Shown here: one piece after another, positions 1 to 9,893 of the stretch | How the letters are laid out: every line of letters starts with the position of its first letter | How positions within the stretch are numbered: the first letter of the stretch is position 1 | Assembly: GCA_029339195.1 (NCBI GenBank) | Contig: JAPTJF010000241.1 | Coordinates: 1-64,000, forward strand | Source of the DNA: Micractinium sp. NFX-FRZ | Lineage: Eukaryota; Chlorophyta; Trebouxiophyceae; Chlorellales; Chlorellaceae | Direction of reading: 5' to 3' | Length of the DNA stretch: 64,000 nt | Translations under genes and position numbers: made by a program | The notes under the pieces: model-generated | The model's database searches: none | The model's input: the letters and a program-made list of their open reading frames with translations, nothing else | What the model was told of the DNA's origin: nothing

Positions 1-55
1 GCCAGCGAGCCCCGGCGCCAGCGGGCACATGCCCCTCACCTCTGTTCTGCTGCAG

Positions 56-1540
56 CAGCTGGCACATGCTGTGGAGGAGGCGGGGGTGCTGCCCGAGGCC
101 TTCAGGTCAGCAAGGCTGCCTGTGCTGCCTGCCCGAGGTGCTACAAATCCACTGTGAACAGCAGCCTCACACACATGCCGCGCTGCATGGGCAGCACCGC
201 CGCAATGCTCGAGTTGGGCAACACTCAATAGCAGGCTGACACACATGCTTTGCGGCGCTCAGCTGCCGCCTGGCGGTGCCCCACTGACTCACACACCCTC
301 GTGCTGCCCACCCCACGCCTGCCACCGACTGCGCAGCTCTGGGTCTGGTGCGCTGTCCCGCCACCCCAAGATTGTGGCGCTCAAGCGCCTGCTGCTGGAG
401 CTTCACAACAGCAGCAGCAGCGGCGGCGGCAGCCAGCAGCATCAAGAGCAACAGCAGGGAGGCCAGGCGGAGGTGGGAGATGAGGAGTTGCAGGCGCAGC
501 AGGGCGGCGGCTTCCATGGCATAGTGTTTGCCCGGACCCGAGAAGCAGTCCGCTCCATCACCAACCTTGTGGCCGGCTCGCCAGACCTTCAATTTCTGCA
601 GGTACGTATGCGTGCTTGCTTGCTTGCTTGCTTGGGTGTGTCTGGAAGGGGTGGGGGGGCGGCTGGGTTGAGCCAGCTGGGGAGGGTGCTGGCAGGGCAG
701 GGCCGGGACAGGACAGCAGTGCAGGCAGCAGTGCCGGGTGGCGTCAAGCCTTGGCCTTGGCCTGCTGTACAGGCCCTGCAGCCCACACCAGCCCCTACAC
801 TTCCTCCGCACCCCCGCCCATGCACCCTTTTTTGCGTTTGCAGTTGTGTGGTTCACGCGCATCTGCTGTGTGAGGGAGGTTACACTCACCGTCGCTCAAT
901 CTCGGCCCCCCTCCCTTGCTTCCTTCCAACTGCCTCCGCCCCTCCCGCCCCCTGCCCCCTCCCCTCCCCAGGTGTATGCCTTCATGGGCCACGGCAACCG
1001 GCGGGGCGGCGGCGGCGGCGGCATGAGCAGCAAGGAGCAAAGGCGGTGATGGAGGAGTTCCGCCAGGCGGGCGGCTGCCGCCTGCTGGTGTCCACCTCTG
1101 CAGGGGAGGAGGGGATCGATGTGCCGCGCTGCGAGGCGGTCATTCGCTTCACAGCCGCGCAGACGGGTGCGGGGGCGGTTGAACAGTGGGGGGCTGATGG
1201 GCAGGGAGGGAGGTAACTCTGGCTGGCTGGCTGGCTGGCTGGTGGGCAGAGCGCCTGCTGCAGCGTGCAAGGCACCTGCCTGCCTCAGAGCATCGCGCCG
1301 CCAGCCCTCCTTGCGAGTGCCCCCGTTCAAGACGCAGCTCGTCCCGTGCACCATGCCCCCGCAGGCCGCGAGCGCGTGCAGTCGGCGGGGCGGGCGCGCA
1401 AGCACGGCAGCCGGTTTGTGGAAATCGTTGAGCGGAGCAGTGCTGAGCTGGCGGCGGTGGGCAAGTCGAGGCGGGAGGCAGCCAACATGCGGGAGGCACT
1501 GCGGGGCATGACACAGGGCATCAGCGGCCTGCAGATATGA
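56..1540 (+). CDS. Dicer/RIG-I-type superfamily 2 helicase, C-terminal part (5' end outside window)
   Basis: Exons seen are 56-105, 337-601, 972-1166 and 1365-1540 (TGA). The third exon carries an in-frame break. The product is the second RecA-like lobe of an SF2 RNA helicase. Visible motifs are GIVFARTR (motif IV region), VYAFMGHGN (compare the Dicer FxGH segment), VSTSAGEEGIDVP (motif V) and TGRERVQSAGRAR (motif VI, QxxGRxR). The EEGIDVP plus VQSxGRAR combination is typical of Dicer and RIG-I-like helicases rather than DEAD-box proteins. A Gln/Ser/Gly-rich insert lies at about 407-510. The protein ends about 50 residues after motif VI, so no DUF283, PAZ or RNase III domain follows in this frame; it is a stand-alone helicase or a broken Dicer. 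Exon 972-1166 is 195 nt, but the flanking phases need 3n+1, so one base appears missing between 972 and about 1045. The family call is firm; gene integrity is uncertain. Confidence 0.72.
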
Positions 1541-2485
1541 AGGGCTGGGGCACTAGGGAAAGCAAGAGGTAGGCAAACGCGGAGGCAAAGAGGCCTGCTT
1601 GCGGCATCTGGTGCTTGGGCAGCAACCCGACCCTGGGCGCTCCAGAGGGAGCGGCGCCCGTCCGTCGCCCGTTGGCCTGGCGTGCACTGCGTGCAGGGGC
1701 GCCACAGCAGAGCTCATAGCATGCAAGGCATCCATGTCTCTCATCGGACAATTGTAAAAACCATGCCTGATGGCTCTGTGGCAACTGCATCCCCCGGCCC
1801 CACCTGAGCGCTACACCTCCCTTCCGCTGCGGAACGCTCTGGCTTGCCACCCAGGTGCTGATGCCACCAAGCCAATCTGCCGACTGCCCCTCATCCCCTT
1901 TCCCCAGAGCCCCCAATCTCGCGAGTCCTGCTGGCTCCGTGGGCTTTACAGGTAACGATGGCGATGATGCCTTGTACAGAACAGCTTTAAAATCTCACAG
2001 CATGTACAATTGACTCTGTAATGGCTGCCTCAGACGAGCTGAACAAGGGGGCTTGTGTCGCAAGCTTGTTAGCGGGAAAAACAGACTGGCTGCCCAAGCA
2101 TGCATGCAAGCAGACAAACATGCTGGAGCTGAGATAAACTGAACTGAGCAGACAGCGACAAGTAACAGCAGGCAGTAGGTGGTGCGCGGCACTCAGTGGG
2201 GTGGGGAGAAGCGTAGGGAGGGGAGGGAGACAGGCTGCAGGTGTGAGAGGGTGCATGAGACATGAGCCGCAATTAGGCTAAAATTGTAGGCAGGCATGAG
2301 ATGCATCGTAGGCAGGCATGCATGGGGAGATGACAAGAGACATTGTTAAGAAGAATCGAAGAAGAGTTGAAACGATACATTGAAGGGAGACAACTTACGG
2401 TGGTGCAGCGCGAGGTGCCGGCACGGCGCCCGCTCTGGGTGCATGCAGCTGAAGCGTGCCCTGCTGGCGCCATGCTGGCGCCAGC
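1541..2485. other. Convergent 3' intergenic region
   Basis: This lies between the stop of the helicase gene (+) and the stop of the unknown gene (-). No coding exon is supported. A TTACA (TGTAA on the minus strand) near 1945 could end the minus-strand transcript. Confidence 0.5.
1753..1757 (+). terminator. TGTAA poly(A) signal of the helicase gene
   Basis: TGTAA is the usual green-algal polyadenylation signal. It lies about 210 nt after the stop at 1540. Confidence 0.4.
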
Positions 2486-5400
2486 TCAGACACGGACCAC
2501 CTTCACCTCCAAGTCAAAGCTGGCAGCCCCCGCGCCAACAGGGAGCGCCTTGCCGTCCCACCTCCCCCGCACGTCGGCAGAGACGGGGCCGACCACGCGC
2601 ACTTCCCCCACGACGTGCAGCTGGCGCCCTGCCAGCAGGCCAGGGCTGGCGGTGCGCATCGTCCACACCAGCACCTGCGCTGCCACCTTGAGCTGATCCA
2701 CAGCACCGTCCACTGCAGGGTCACAGACGCCAGAGAGGTGCAGGTGGTCACAGGCCCTGGCAGTGCTACACCAGGCCAATGGGGCAGGCAGGCGGGCAGG
2801 CAATGGGGCAGGCAGGCGGGCAGGCGGGCAGGCAGGCTTGAGCGTACCTAATCCGCTGTGCCCCACACAAGCACGCCACACCACGCCACCGCCTTGCGAA
2901 AGCACGACGTCCATCAGCAGGCACTTGTGCAAGGGCAGCGCCGCCTGCGCTCACCTTGACCGCTGCTAGACTTCACTTCCAGCAGCTTCACAGTGGCGAC
3001 TTGGGGGGTGACCTCCAGCAGCGGCCGCCCGTCAAGCGCCAGCTCAAGCCGCAGCTGCTTGCAGCACAGCGCTGCGATGAAGATAAGAGCTGGGGTGCTG
3101 CCGCCCCGCAGCGTGCGCGCCAGGTACGAGGTGAGTGCCACCTGGCTGTTCTTGCCCCCGGCAGCTGCGGGGCCAGAGGCGGGACCGGAAGTGCCGTCAG
3201 CACACGGTGGCAGTAGCAAGTGTGTTGCGCAAAGGGAGGGGTCATGCAGGTGCAGCCACAGGAGGCAGGCACAGGAGGCAAGCACAGGAGGCGACCACGT
3301 GACGCAGGGTAGGCAGAGCAGACAGGCAGCCCACACCCAATCCGAAAGGCACGCGGGCCTGGTTCCAAAGCACCTTTCCAATAATATGGCAAAGCTGTGC
3401 AATATGCAGCACGCTTGCCCTCCTCCTGTTCTGCGGTGGCGAGCGAGGAACAGGAGGAGGGCAAGCGTGCTGCATATTGCACAGCTTTGCGATATTATTG
3501 CAAAGGTGCGTTGCAAACCCGTTTGGGCACGCATGGCGGCCCGCACCAGGCCGCACATCCGCAGCGCCAAGGGACCACCGCAGAGCCCGCAGCTGCTGTG
3601 GGCTGAGCCTACCGGGCTGGCGTGGCGCAGGCAGCATGCGCTGCTCAAACGAGGCTGTGCAGGCTTGGTAGCAAAGCAGGCACAGCAGGAGAGAGGGGAG
3701 GTGCACCACGCAGCTCCTGCACGTAAAACGCCGAACTTGTCAGCCGGCGACTACTTGCCTTGATCCAGCGCGCCTGCTCCTCCTGCCAGCTGTCCACCTC
3801 TCCCGGGAAGACTACACCGCAGTCCTGCCCAATCCACTCCTGCATGTGCCGAGTGCCAGCAAGCATGTGCGCAGTTCAGTGCCACACCTTGCCCCACGCC
3901 CTTCCCAGTACGCGCCCGGTCAGCCTGACTGCTAACCCTCACTGCCGCGCCATCCAAGTGTCCCTCGGCCGGGCCTCCGACCGTCGGTGTGCCCGCCACC
4001 GCCACCGCCCCCCCTCCCACTGCCACCCTTCCCGCACCGGTAGCTGTGCCTTCACCAGGGCACGCAGCGCACGGAAGCCAGCATGGTCGTCCAGCAGCAT
4101 GTCGTACACTGCCCCCGCAGAGGGCGGGTGGCCTGCGATGTTGAACGGCTCCACCACTTCACTTGCTGCGCAGGCCCAGCAGGGGGAGGGGCAGGTACAC
4201 GCCCTGGCGGTGAGCAGGCGGCTGAGCAGCCTCGTGACCAGCAGGGGATGCAGCGGCAGGCGATGCAGTTGTGCAGCCCCGCTGCTGTGCCGTGCAGGCA
4301 GCTCAGCACTGCCAGCTGGCGTCCTGTGCACGCGAGGCACTCACCCCTGAGGATGGGCTCCTGGGCAGGCCAGCCGTCCAGGCGGCGAGCGAGGATCTCG
4401 TTGGAGTAGGCGACTTTGCGCTCCACAACATCCAACTTCTGATTGGCCGTCGCCAGCCCCGCCTCGAGCCCCTTCTGACCCGCCTCGAGCCCCTGCAGCT
4501 GCTCCGTGTTGGCCGCCTGCCCAGTCTGGAGCTGCTGCAGCTGCGCCACAACCCCCGGTTGCCCCTCCTGCCCAGCCAGGAGCGTCCGGATCTCCTGCAT
4601 GAAACCTAGCAGCAGCTGCACATCCTGACCTGGACTGGCACTGCAGCATGAACCGAGACAGGCAGGCAGGCAGCATGCTTCAGATTTGGTTGGGAGAACG
4701 CTGGCGGCAGCAAGACCTCCACAGCGGCGGGGCACCAATCAGGTATCTACACATCAGCAGCCGCTGCGGCACGGCTCAACACCAAACCTTGCGTTCAGTG
4801 CTTGGCGACATGGCAGCGCACGCACCAGCATTCAGCATCACAAGAGAGGGATGCATGGCAGCACAGCACACCACACTAACCTGCCCGGCTGCTGGAAAGC
4901 GCTGCCCGTGATGCTGCCGCCGCTGGTGCCGCCGCCACTGCCCGGGGGCGGCTGCCCCGAGCCCGCCAGCTGGGTGCCAGGCCTGCAGACAGACATCGGC
5001 AGCACAAGGCATCGACTCCAAGCCGGGGATGCACGGCAGAGGGGCACAGCTCCACCACCCGGTGTGGCGTCGGCGGCCGCATGTCAGCCAGACTTGACAC
5101 CGGCGCAGCAGGACAGGTGCGCAGGCGGTCGCGCAGGCAGGCTGCTGCCGATTGCCTCCCTGGCCTCCGCGTTGCGCAGCGCCTGCACTCACCCTTTCAT
5201 GCTGTCCTTTACGCCCGCCGCTGCCAGCCCTCCACCCAGCTGCCGCTCTTCAGACCTGCAGCAGGGGGGCTCGCAGCGCCTGCTTGAGGCAGGCACAGGC
5301 TTGCGGCTCTGTACTGGTGCGCCGCATGCCAGCCGGGGCAACGAGGGCGGACGCGTCGATGGGTGGTGCATCAGCGGGCGGCCGGGCAGGCGGGCGGGCA

Positions 5401-5853
5401 GGCAGGCAGCTGCGTGCCAGCGTGACACAGTGCAGCACTCACTGCTGGGCTGTCCTCGGCTGTCCGCCCACGTCGGGGCCGCCCTCCTGGTGCTCACCAT
5501 CACCCCTGTTGGTGGTAATGAGGAAGAGGAGGGCCGGAGAGTTGAGGAGGACATTCAGCAAGCCTTGATTGCAAAGCAGGAGCACCGAGCACCGGACATG
5601 CACGATTCGTCAATGCAGAAGCGCTGGTGTATTGTGCCTTGCAACAGAACAGATTCAAGAGAGGATGCGGCGCCCCAGCAGGCTGCACAAATGGATGCGC
5701 TGGCACCGCTCACCTATAAGAGGGCTTTGCCGCGCCGGGCCCCTCCTCCTGTCTTAGGAGCCGCTTCAAACCCGCCGCGTCCCTCGGACCACCGGTCGGC
5801 CCCTCCGCCCCGCCACCACTGCCCTCAACCTTGTCGCCGCTGCAGCAGCACAT
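2486..5853 (-). CDS. Unknown 416-aa protein with coiled coil; possible PD-(D/E)XK-like C-terminus
   Basis: I do not recognise a named family. Eight exons stay in phase: 5853-5714, 5255-5193, 4982-4881, 4640-4345, 4165-4038, 3839-3755, 3164-2955 and 2712-2486. The start ATG gives MCCCSGDK; upstream in-frame sequence has no better start. The first ~110 residues are Gly/Ser/Pro-rich. Exon 4 is a heptad-like stretch rich in Leu, Gln, Glu and Ala (about residues 105-195), probably a coiled coil. The last ~200 residues look globular. They contain ELALDGRPLLEV followed by LLEVKSS and then a Gln-Leu about ten residues later. This resembles the D...(E)xK...Q pattern of restriction-like nuclease folds, but that is weak inference. 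The intron at 3165-3754 holds a large hairpin, and the intron at 2713-2954 holds a 24-bp tandem repeat. Exon structure is well supported; function is unknown. Confidence 0.68.
2777..2824. repeat. 24-bp x2 tandem repeat in an intron
   Basis: Two adjacent copies of a GC-rich 24-mer start at 2777 and 2801, followed by further GGCAGGCGGGCAGG-like units to about 2838. They lie in the last intron of the unknown minus-strand gene. Confidence 0.8.
3370..3509. repeat. Large intronic inverted repeat (hairpin)
   Basis: The left arm 3370-3431 and right arm 3448-3509 are reverse complements over 62 nt with two mismatches. The inner 53 nt (3379-3431 against 3448-3500) carry one mismatch. They are separated by a 16-nt loop (3432-3447). 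Weaker complementarity seems to continue outward. It sits inside the 3165-3754 intron of the unknown minus-strand gene. It could be a foldback (MITE-like) element or a small-RNA precursor. Confidence 0.92.
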
Positions 5854-7369
5854 GTCAGCGGGCGCTCAATGTGTGGCCAAGAGAGCACTCTCAGCAGAGC
5901 AGGCAAGAGAATGCCACAGGTCTGATACGTCCTGGACCACCTATGCCTCCCTAAGCCTCGCGTACCTTCCCTGGAGCGCCGTCAACCTGCGCGCTTGCCG
6001 GCGGCACGGCTGCAGCGGCTGCACCACTGCTGCAGGGGAACTGCCAGTCCGGGAGACGGCGGCGCTTCTGAAGGGAGACAAGGCGTGGGCGGCAGGGCGG
6101 GAAGCCGCGAGCGCGAGGCATTTGTTTTGTGTGCGGTGTCAAGCGGTGGGCAGGGCGCACTTCCCGCTCAAGCAACCACTCAACTGACACGGCATCGCGA
6201 CACCCAACCCTGCATCTCGTTTAGCGTGCGTGCCTGGAGCTGGCGCGCAAGTGTGCAGGGGCGCACGCAGGGGCTCTGAAGCTTGTGCGCATCCCTTGGA
6301 CGCATCGGCCGTAGGGGCAAGCAAAGGGCAGATGCAGGACGAGCCCAGAACATGACACTTTCCAGGCATTGGGCGCCGGCGCCACGTCATCCAGTGTACA
6401 CGGCCCTGCCGTTGAGCTTGCATTACTGTGCATGCAGCGGGCATGCCGTTGGGGCTGGCTTCTCCCAGCTGCTTCCGGTGCAGAGCCCACTGGCGGTGCA
6501 CAGCAGCCAGGGGCAGGCAGCAGCAGCAGGTCAGACGTGTGTAGGGCACCAGCTGTGGCGTGGCCACCAATGGTGGCTCAGCAGGGTGCGCACCGTGCAT
6601 GCAGGCCGTGCTGGAGAGGCACAAGCCCGCAGGGCATTGTGATGCAAGATGCGTGGGTGGGGCGGTGCCCGCTGTGCCCGCTGTCCTGGCTGACTGACGT
6701 TGCATATGCCCCTGCCTGCCAGCCTGCCGTGCCTGCTGTGCCTGCCCCGGGAAATTGGACCGAGTGCAGGTGGGTCGCCTGCCTACTGTGCTGACCTGCA
6801 CTGCCGCCTGCCCCTCCCTCTCCCATTCCTCTCCCGTGCCGTGTTCCGCCCCGATTGCTCCCTGGAGGAGAGAGGGAGCCCACGTCGGGCATGACACAGA
6901 GCATCACAGCATCAAAGCTTGAATGGAATTGAATGGAATTGGTCAGCGGCCTGCCGGTGGTAGGCTCACATGTGAGTGTGAGCATGCAGGGGGGGGGGAG
7001 GCCACCATTCTGTGGTTGAGGGCGGGCGGTGAGCGGCATGAACCAGGGCGTTTGTTCATCAAGAGGCAGCCTGCAGATCACGAGTCAAATCTGCGGCAGC
7101 CAGGAAGGGATGATAGCAAGCGGCCAGGCCGTCAGCTTGGAGCGAGGCGCCGGCGGCCAGAGCAGGGTCGCACATGAGTCAAGGCATGCATTTCTGCCAC
7201 ATGCACAACGTAAATTGTGTATCTGTATACATGTCAGACTCCTGACACCGCATAATGCTGTTGACATCACCAGCTCAGAGCGTCTGCGGCCAAGTCACCA
7301 CAGGTCACCCACACCTTTGCCACCACCCAGCACTATTTCTTTCGCGCTCTCGCCTCCTTGGACGCTGCG
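5854..7369. promoter_or_regulatory. Divergent intergenic region, about 1.5 kb
   Basis: This lies between the start codons of the unknown minus-strand gene and the unknown plus-strand gene at 7370, so it should hold both promoters. Long open frames here (for example 6139-6897, minus) show no domain, splice logic or conserved motif. A short GAATGGAATT-type repeat lies at about 6921-6945. I see nothing else supportable. Confidence 0.45.
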
Positions 7370-9163
7370 ATGGATCACAAATCCCCTTTCGAGTCCTCTG
7401 GCGAGCCGCCCCACAGGGCTGCTGGCTCGCCGTCGGATTCCGGCAGCAGCACGCCTCGCTTTTGGCGCCTCGAACCGGAATCTTTGATTGGTTTTGCGGT
7501 CCCGGGTGCGACCGACGACAGCAGCGGCGGCAGCGGCGGCCGCGGCGGCGCCCTGGCGACCACCGGTCCCGGCAGCTCTCGCGCGCACGGCCCGCTGCGA
7601 TGCGCATACCCGGTGGAGCACATTGCCCGCCCCCTGTCCCGGCAGTCCTCCCTGACTGAGGCGCTGCAGTATGTCATGATTGAGCAGCAGGCGCAGCAGC
7701 AGCAGGCGCAGCAGCAGCAGGCGCAGCCGTGGAGCCCCAGGTTGAGCGTCAAGACGCCGCGCGCGGGTGGGCGCTGCCCCAAGGCGGCCAGCAGCGGGCA
7801 GCGCAAGCGCTGCGCCTCGTCCATGGGTCTGCACATCATCACCAAGGCACCTTTTGGGGGCGGAGGAGGCACAGCGGGCGCAGCAGGGCAGCGCCCCGGC
7901 ACGCCGGCACTCCACCACAGCTTTAGCATGGACATTCCTACGTGAGTGGCCCCCACCCCGGTGGCTGGCTGGCTGGGTGGGTGGACAGCTGGGCGGACCC
8001 GACTTGCAGCTGGGCCGGGGCTGGGCTGGCCGTGCTTTGGCTCGCCCATACTGTGATCACCCACAATCCCACAATCTTGCTGCGTGACACCTCAGCTGAC
8101 CCCCCTGCCCTGGATGCCCCGCGCCGATCGCCTGCCCAGCCACCCCCCACCCGCCGCTCAACTGCTGCGTGCGCTGCCCCTGCGCCCTTCCCTGCGGGAG
8201 CCTGCTTCGGGCAGCCGACCTGCCTGTCCAGCTAGCTGCCCCGCCTCTGCGCTACCGCCCCCCTTGCCCGGCCCCCCACCAGGCCCTCCCACCCCCCAAT
8301 GCCCGCTGCCTCGCCGCAGGAGCCTGCGCCGGGCGGCCACATGCCCCAGCGAGCTGGACGTCGATGCAGAGCTGATAGCGGCGGCACTGCAGGAGCTGCA
8401 GGAGCAGGGCTTTTCGGCACGTAACTCCCCCGGATCTGCCGCGGAGGACACCACCCCCCGCTACGTGTCGTCAGCCAGCACGAGCTGGCGTGACCTGGCC
8501 ATGGCCGCCGGCGCCGGCACCAGCGCCAGCAGCACCAGCCCCCCGCTGCAGGCGGCAGACGTGGCCCGCCGGCTGTTCTATGCCGAAGCCGACGCCTCGC
8601 AGGAACACGCGCAAGTGGAGGTGCTGAAAGCGGCGCTGCGCAAAGTAGGCGGGCGGGCCTGCTGCGGGTGGCACACGTGCCCAGTGTTGCCTGGTGGGGC
8701 GGTGGAGCCTGTGTCACAACCTTGTACCCAGCAATGTGCCTTGATCTTGCGCCCCGCAGCCTGCCTGCCACACGACCTACCTGCGCTCGTTCCTTGCCCT
8801 CTGGCCGTCAGGCCAGCCGGGCGTGCTGCCAACACCCTGTGATGTGGCCTGCCCCCACGGCCCCGGTGCCTCGCTGCGCAGGAGCGTGAGCGTGTGGCCT
8901 GGCTGGAGTCCCAGCTTGAGCGGGCCCTGCTGGACCGGGGGCGCGCTGCCTGCCGCCGCCTGCCCTCGGCTGGAACCCCGCGCACAGTGGCGACAGGCAC
9001 GCTGCCCTCGGCTTTTGCCTGGCATGGCGCAGCTGCGGGGGAGCCGGGATCAGAGGAGGATCCCAGCCTGGGGGTGCCGCTGAGCGGTGTGCTGGAGGAG
9101 TCGAGCCGGGAGATGAGCGGGGCGGCCAGCAGGGAGATGGATGGGCACGCGTGCATCTTCTGA
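7370..9163 (+). CDS. Unknown 392-aa low-complexity protein with a C-terminal helical segment
   Basis: Three exons are in phase: 7370-7941, 8320-8644 and 8882-9163 (TGA). The first ATG is MDHKSPFESS; the frame is open upstream but only from a TTG. The N-terminal ~190 residues are Ser/Gly/Pro-rich, with a short hydrophobic patch (SLIGFAVPG) and a Gln-rich tract made of repeated CAGCAGCAGGCG units (7684-7724). Exon 2 contains ELDVDAELIAAALQELQEQG, an acidic amphipathic helix. The exon 2/3 junction reads as an Arg/Glu/Leu-rich helix (VEVLKAALRK then ERERVAWLESQLERALLDRG), likely a short coiled coil. The protein ends HACIF. No known domain is recognised. Splice phases (2, 0) fit cleanly, so I trust the gene model more than any functional guess. 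Confidence 0.62.
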
Positions 9164-9893
9164 TGAGATGTGTGGTACTGGTGCCGTGTTCCCGCCGCTT
9201 CGGCTGGCTGTACACTGTGTAGCGCGTCCTACAACTGACTGAGACCTTTAGGTTCCCCCCTGTTGACTGAAAATGCGTGCTCTGCATGAGACTGACCCGC
9301 TGCCGCTACTGCATCCCTCAAAAGCCCAAACCCTGTGTCGCTGCCTTGCCACATTAGCGCATGCATGCATGCATGCACACACGCGGGGCACAAACCCTCG
9401 CATTCTGCAAATGCAGCTGGCAGCGTCTATGATCTACAATAGCGCCAGCCGCCACATTGCCAGGGACAGGGCAGGCTTGAGCACAGGCACCGCAAACCAA
9501 GCGCTTGGGGTGGCAGCTGCCCAGCGCTCGTGCTCTTCATGCGACAACGTGCCAGCTGGCAGTGTGACAGCAAACCGACTCAGGCCTGTGCCAGTCACAC
9601 AGTTGTACCAAGCGCGCAGGGCACCCGTGTGAGCCAGTTCAGTTGGTCTGGACTGCCGCATGTTGAAGTGCAGGTGAATACATAGAAGTTGTATGTGTTG
9701 TGAGTCATTCAAGTCATGTCAACCCGAGGCATTCAGGGTGGCGACACGGGGCTGTCAGGAGACGGGAATACAACCGTGCGAACTGACAGGTGCAGGCAGC
9801 ACAGTGTGGGGCGCATGCATGGGACACCCCTGGTGGCCCCTGCCCTGCAAGCACGAACCACCTGCCTGCCCGCCTTGCCGGCTCTCAGCCACC
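9164..9893. other. Convergent 3' intergenic region
   Basis: This lies between the stop of the unknown gene at 9163 and the stop of allantoinase at 9894. It contains an (ATGC)n microsatellite at about 9360-9377. I see no coding exon. Confidence 0.5.

Noticed and set aside
3755..3759. Possible GC-AG intron in the unknown minus-strand gene
   Set aside because: Using the nearby GT donor four bases later keeps the frame into the next exon, while the GC donor does not.
4686..5954. 422-codon plus-strand open frame
   Set aside because: It overlaps exons and introns of the well-phased minus-strand gene and shows only low-complexity, motif-free sequence.
6139..6897. 252-codon minus-strand open frame in the divergent intergenic region
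   Set aside because: High GC makes long chance frames common. No motif or splice logic supports it.
9149..9163. C-terminal Cys-Ile-Phe as a prenylation (CaaX) signal
   Set aside because: The Cys is third from the end, not fourth, so it does not fit CaaX.
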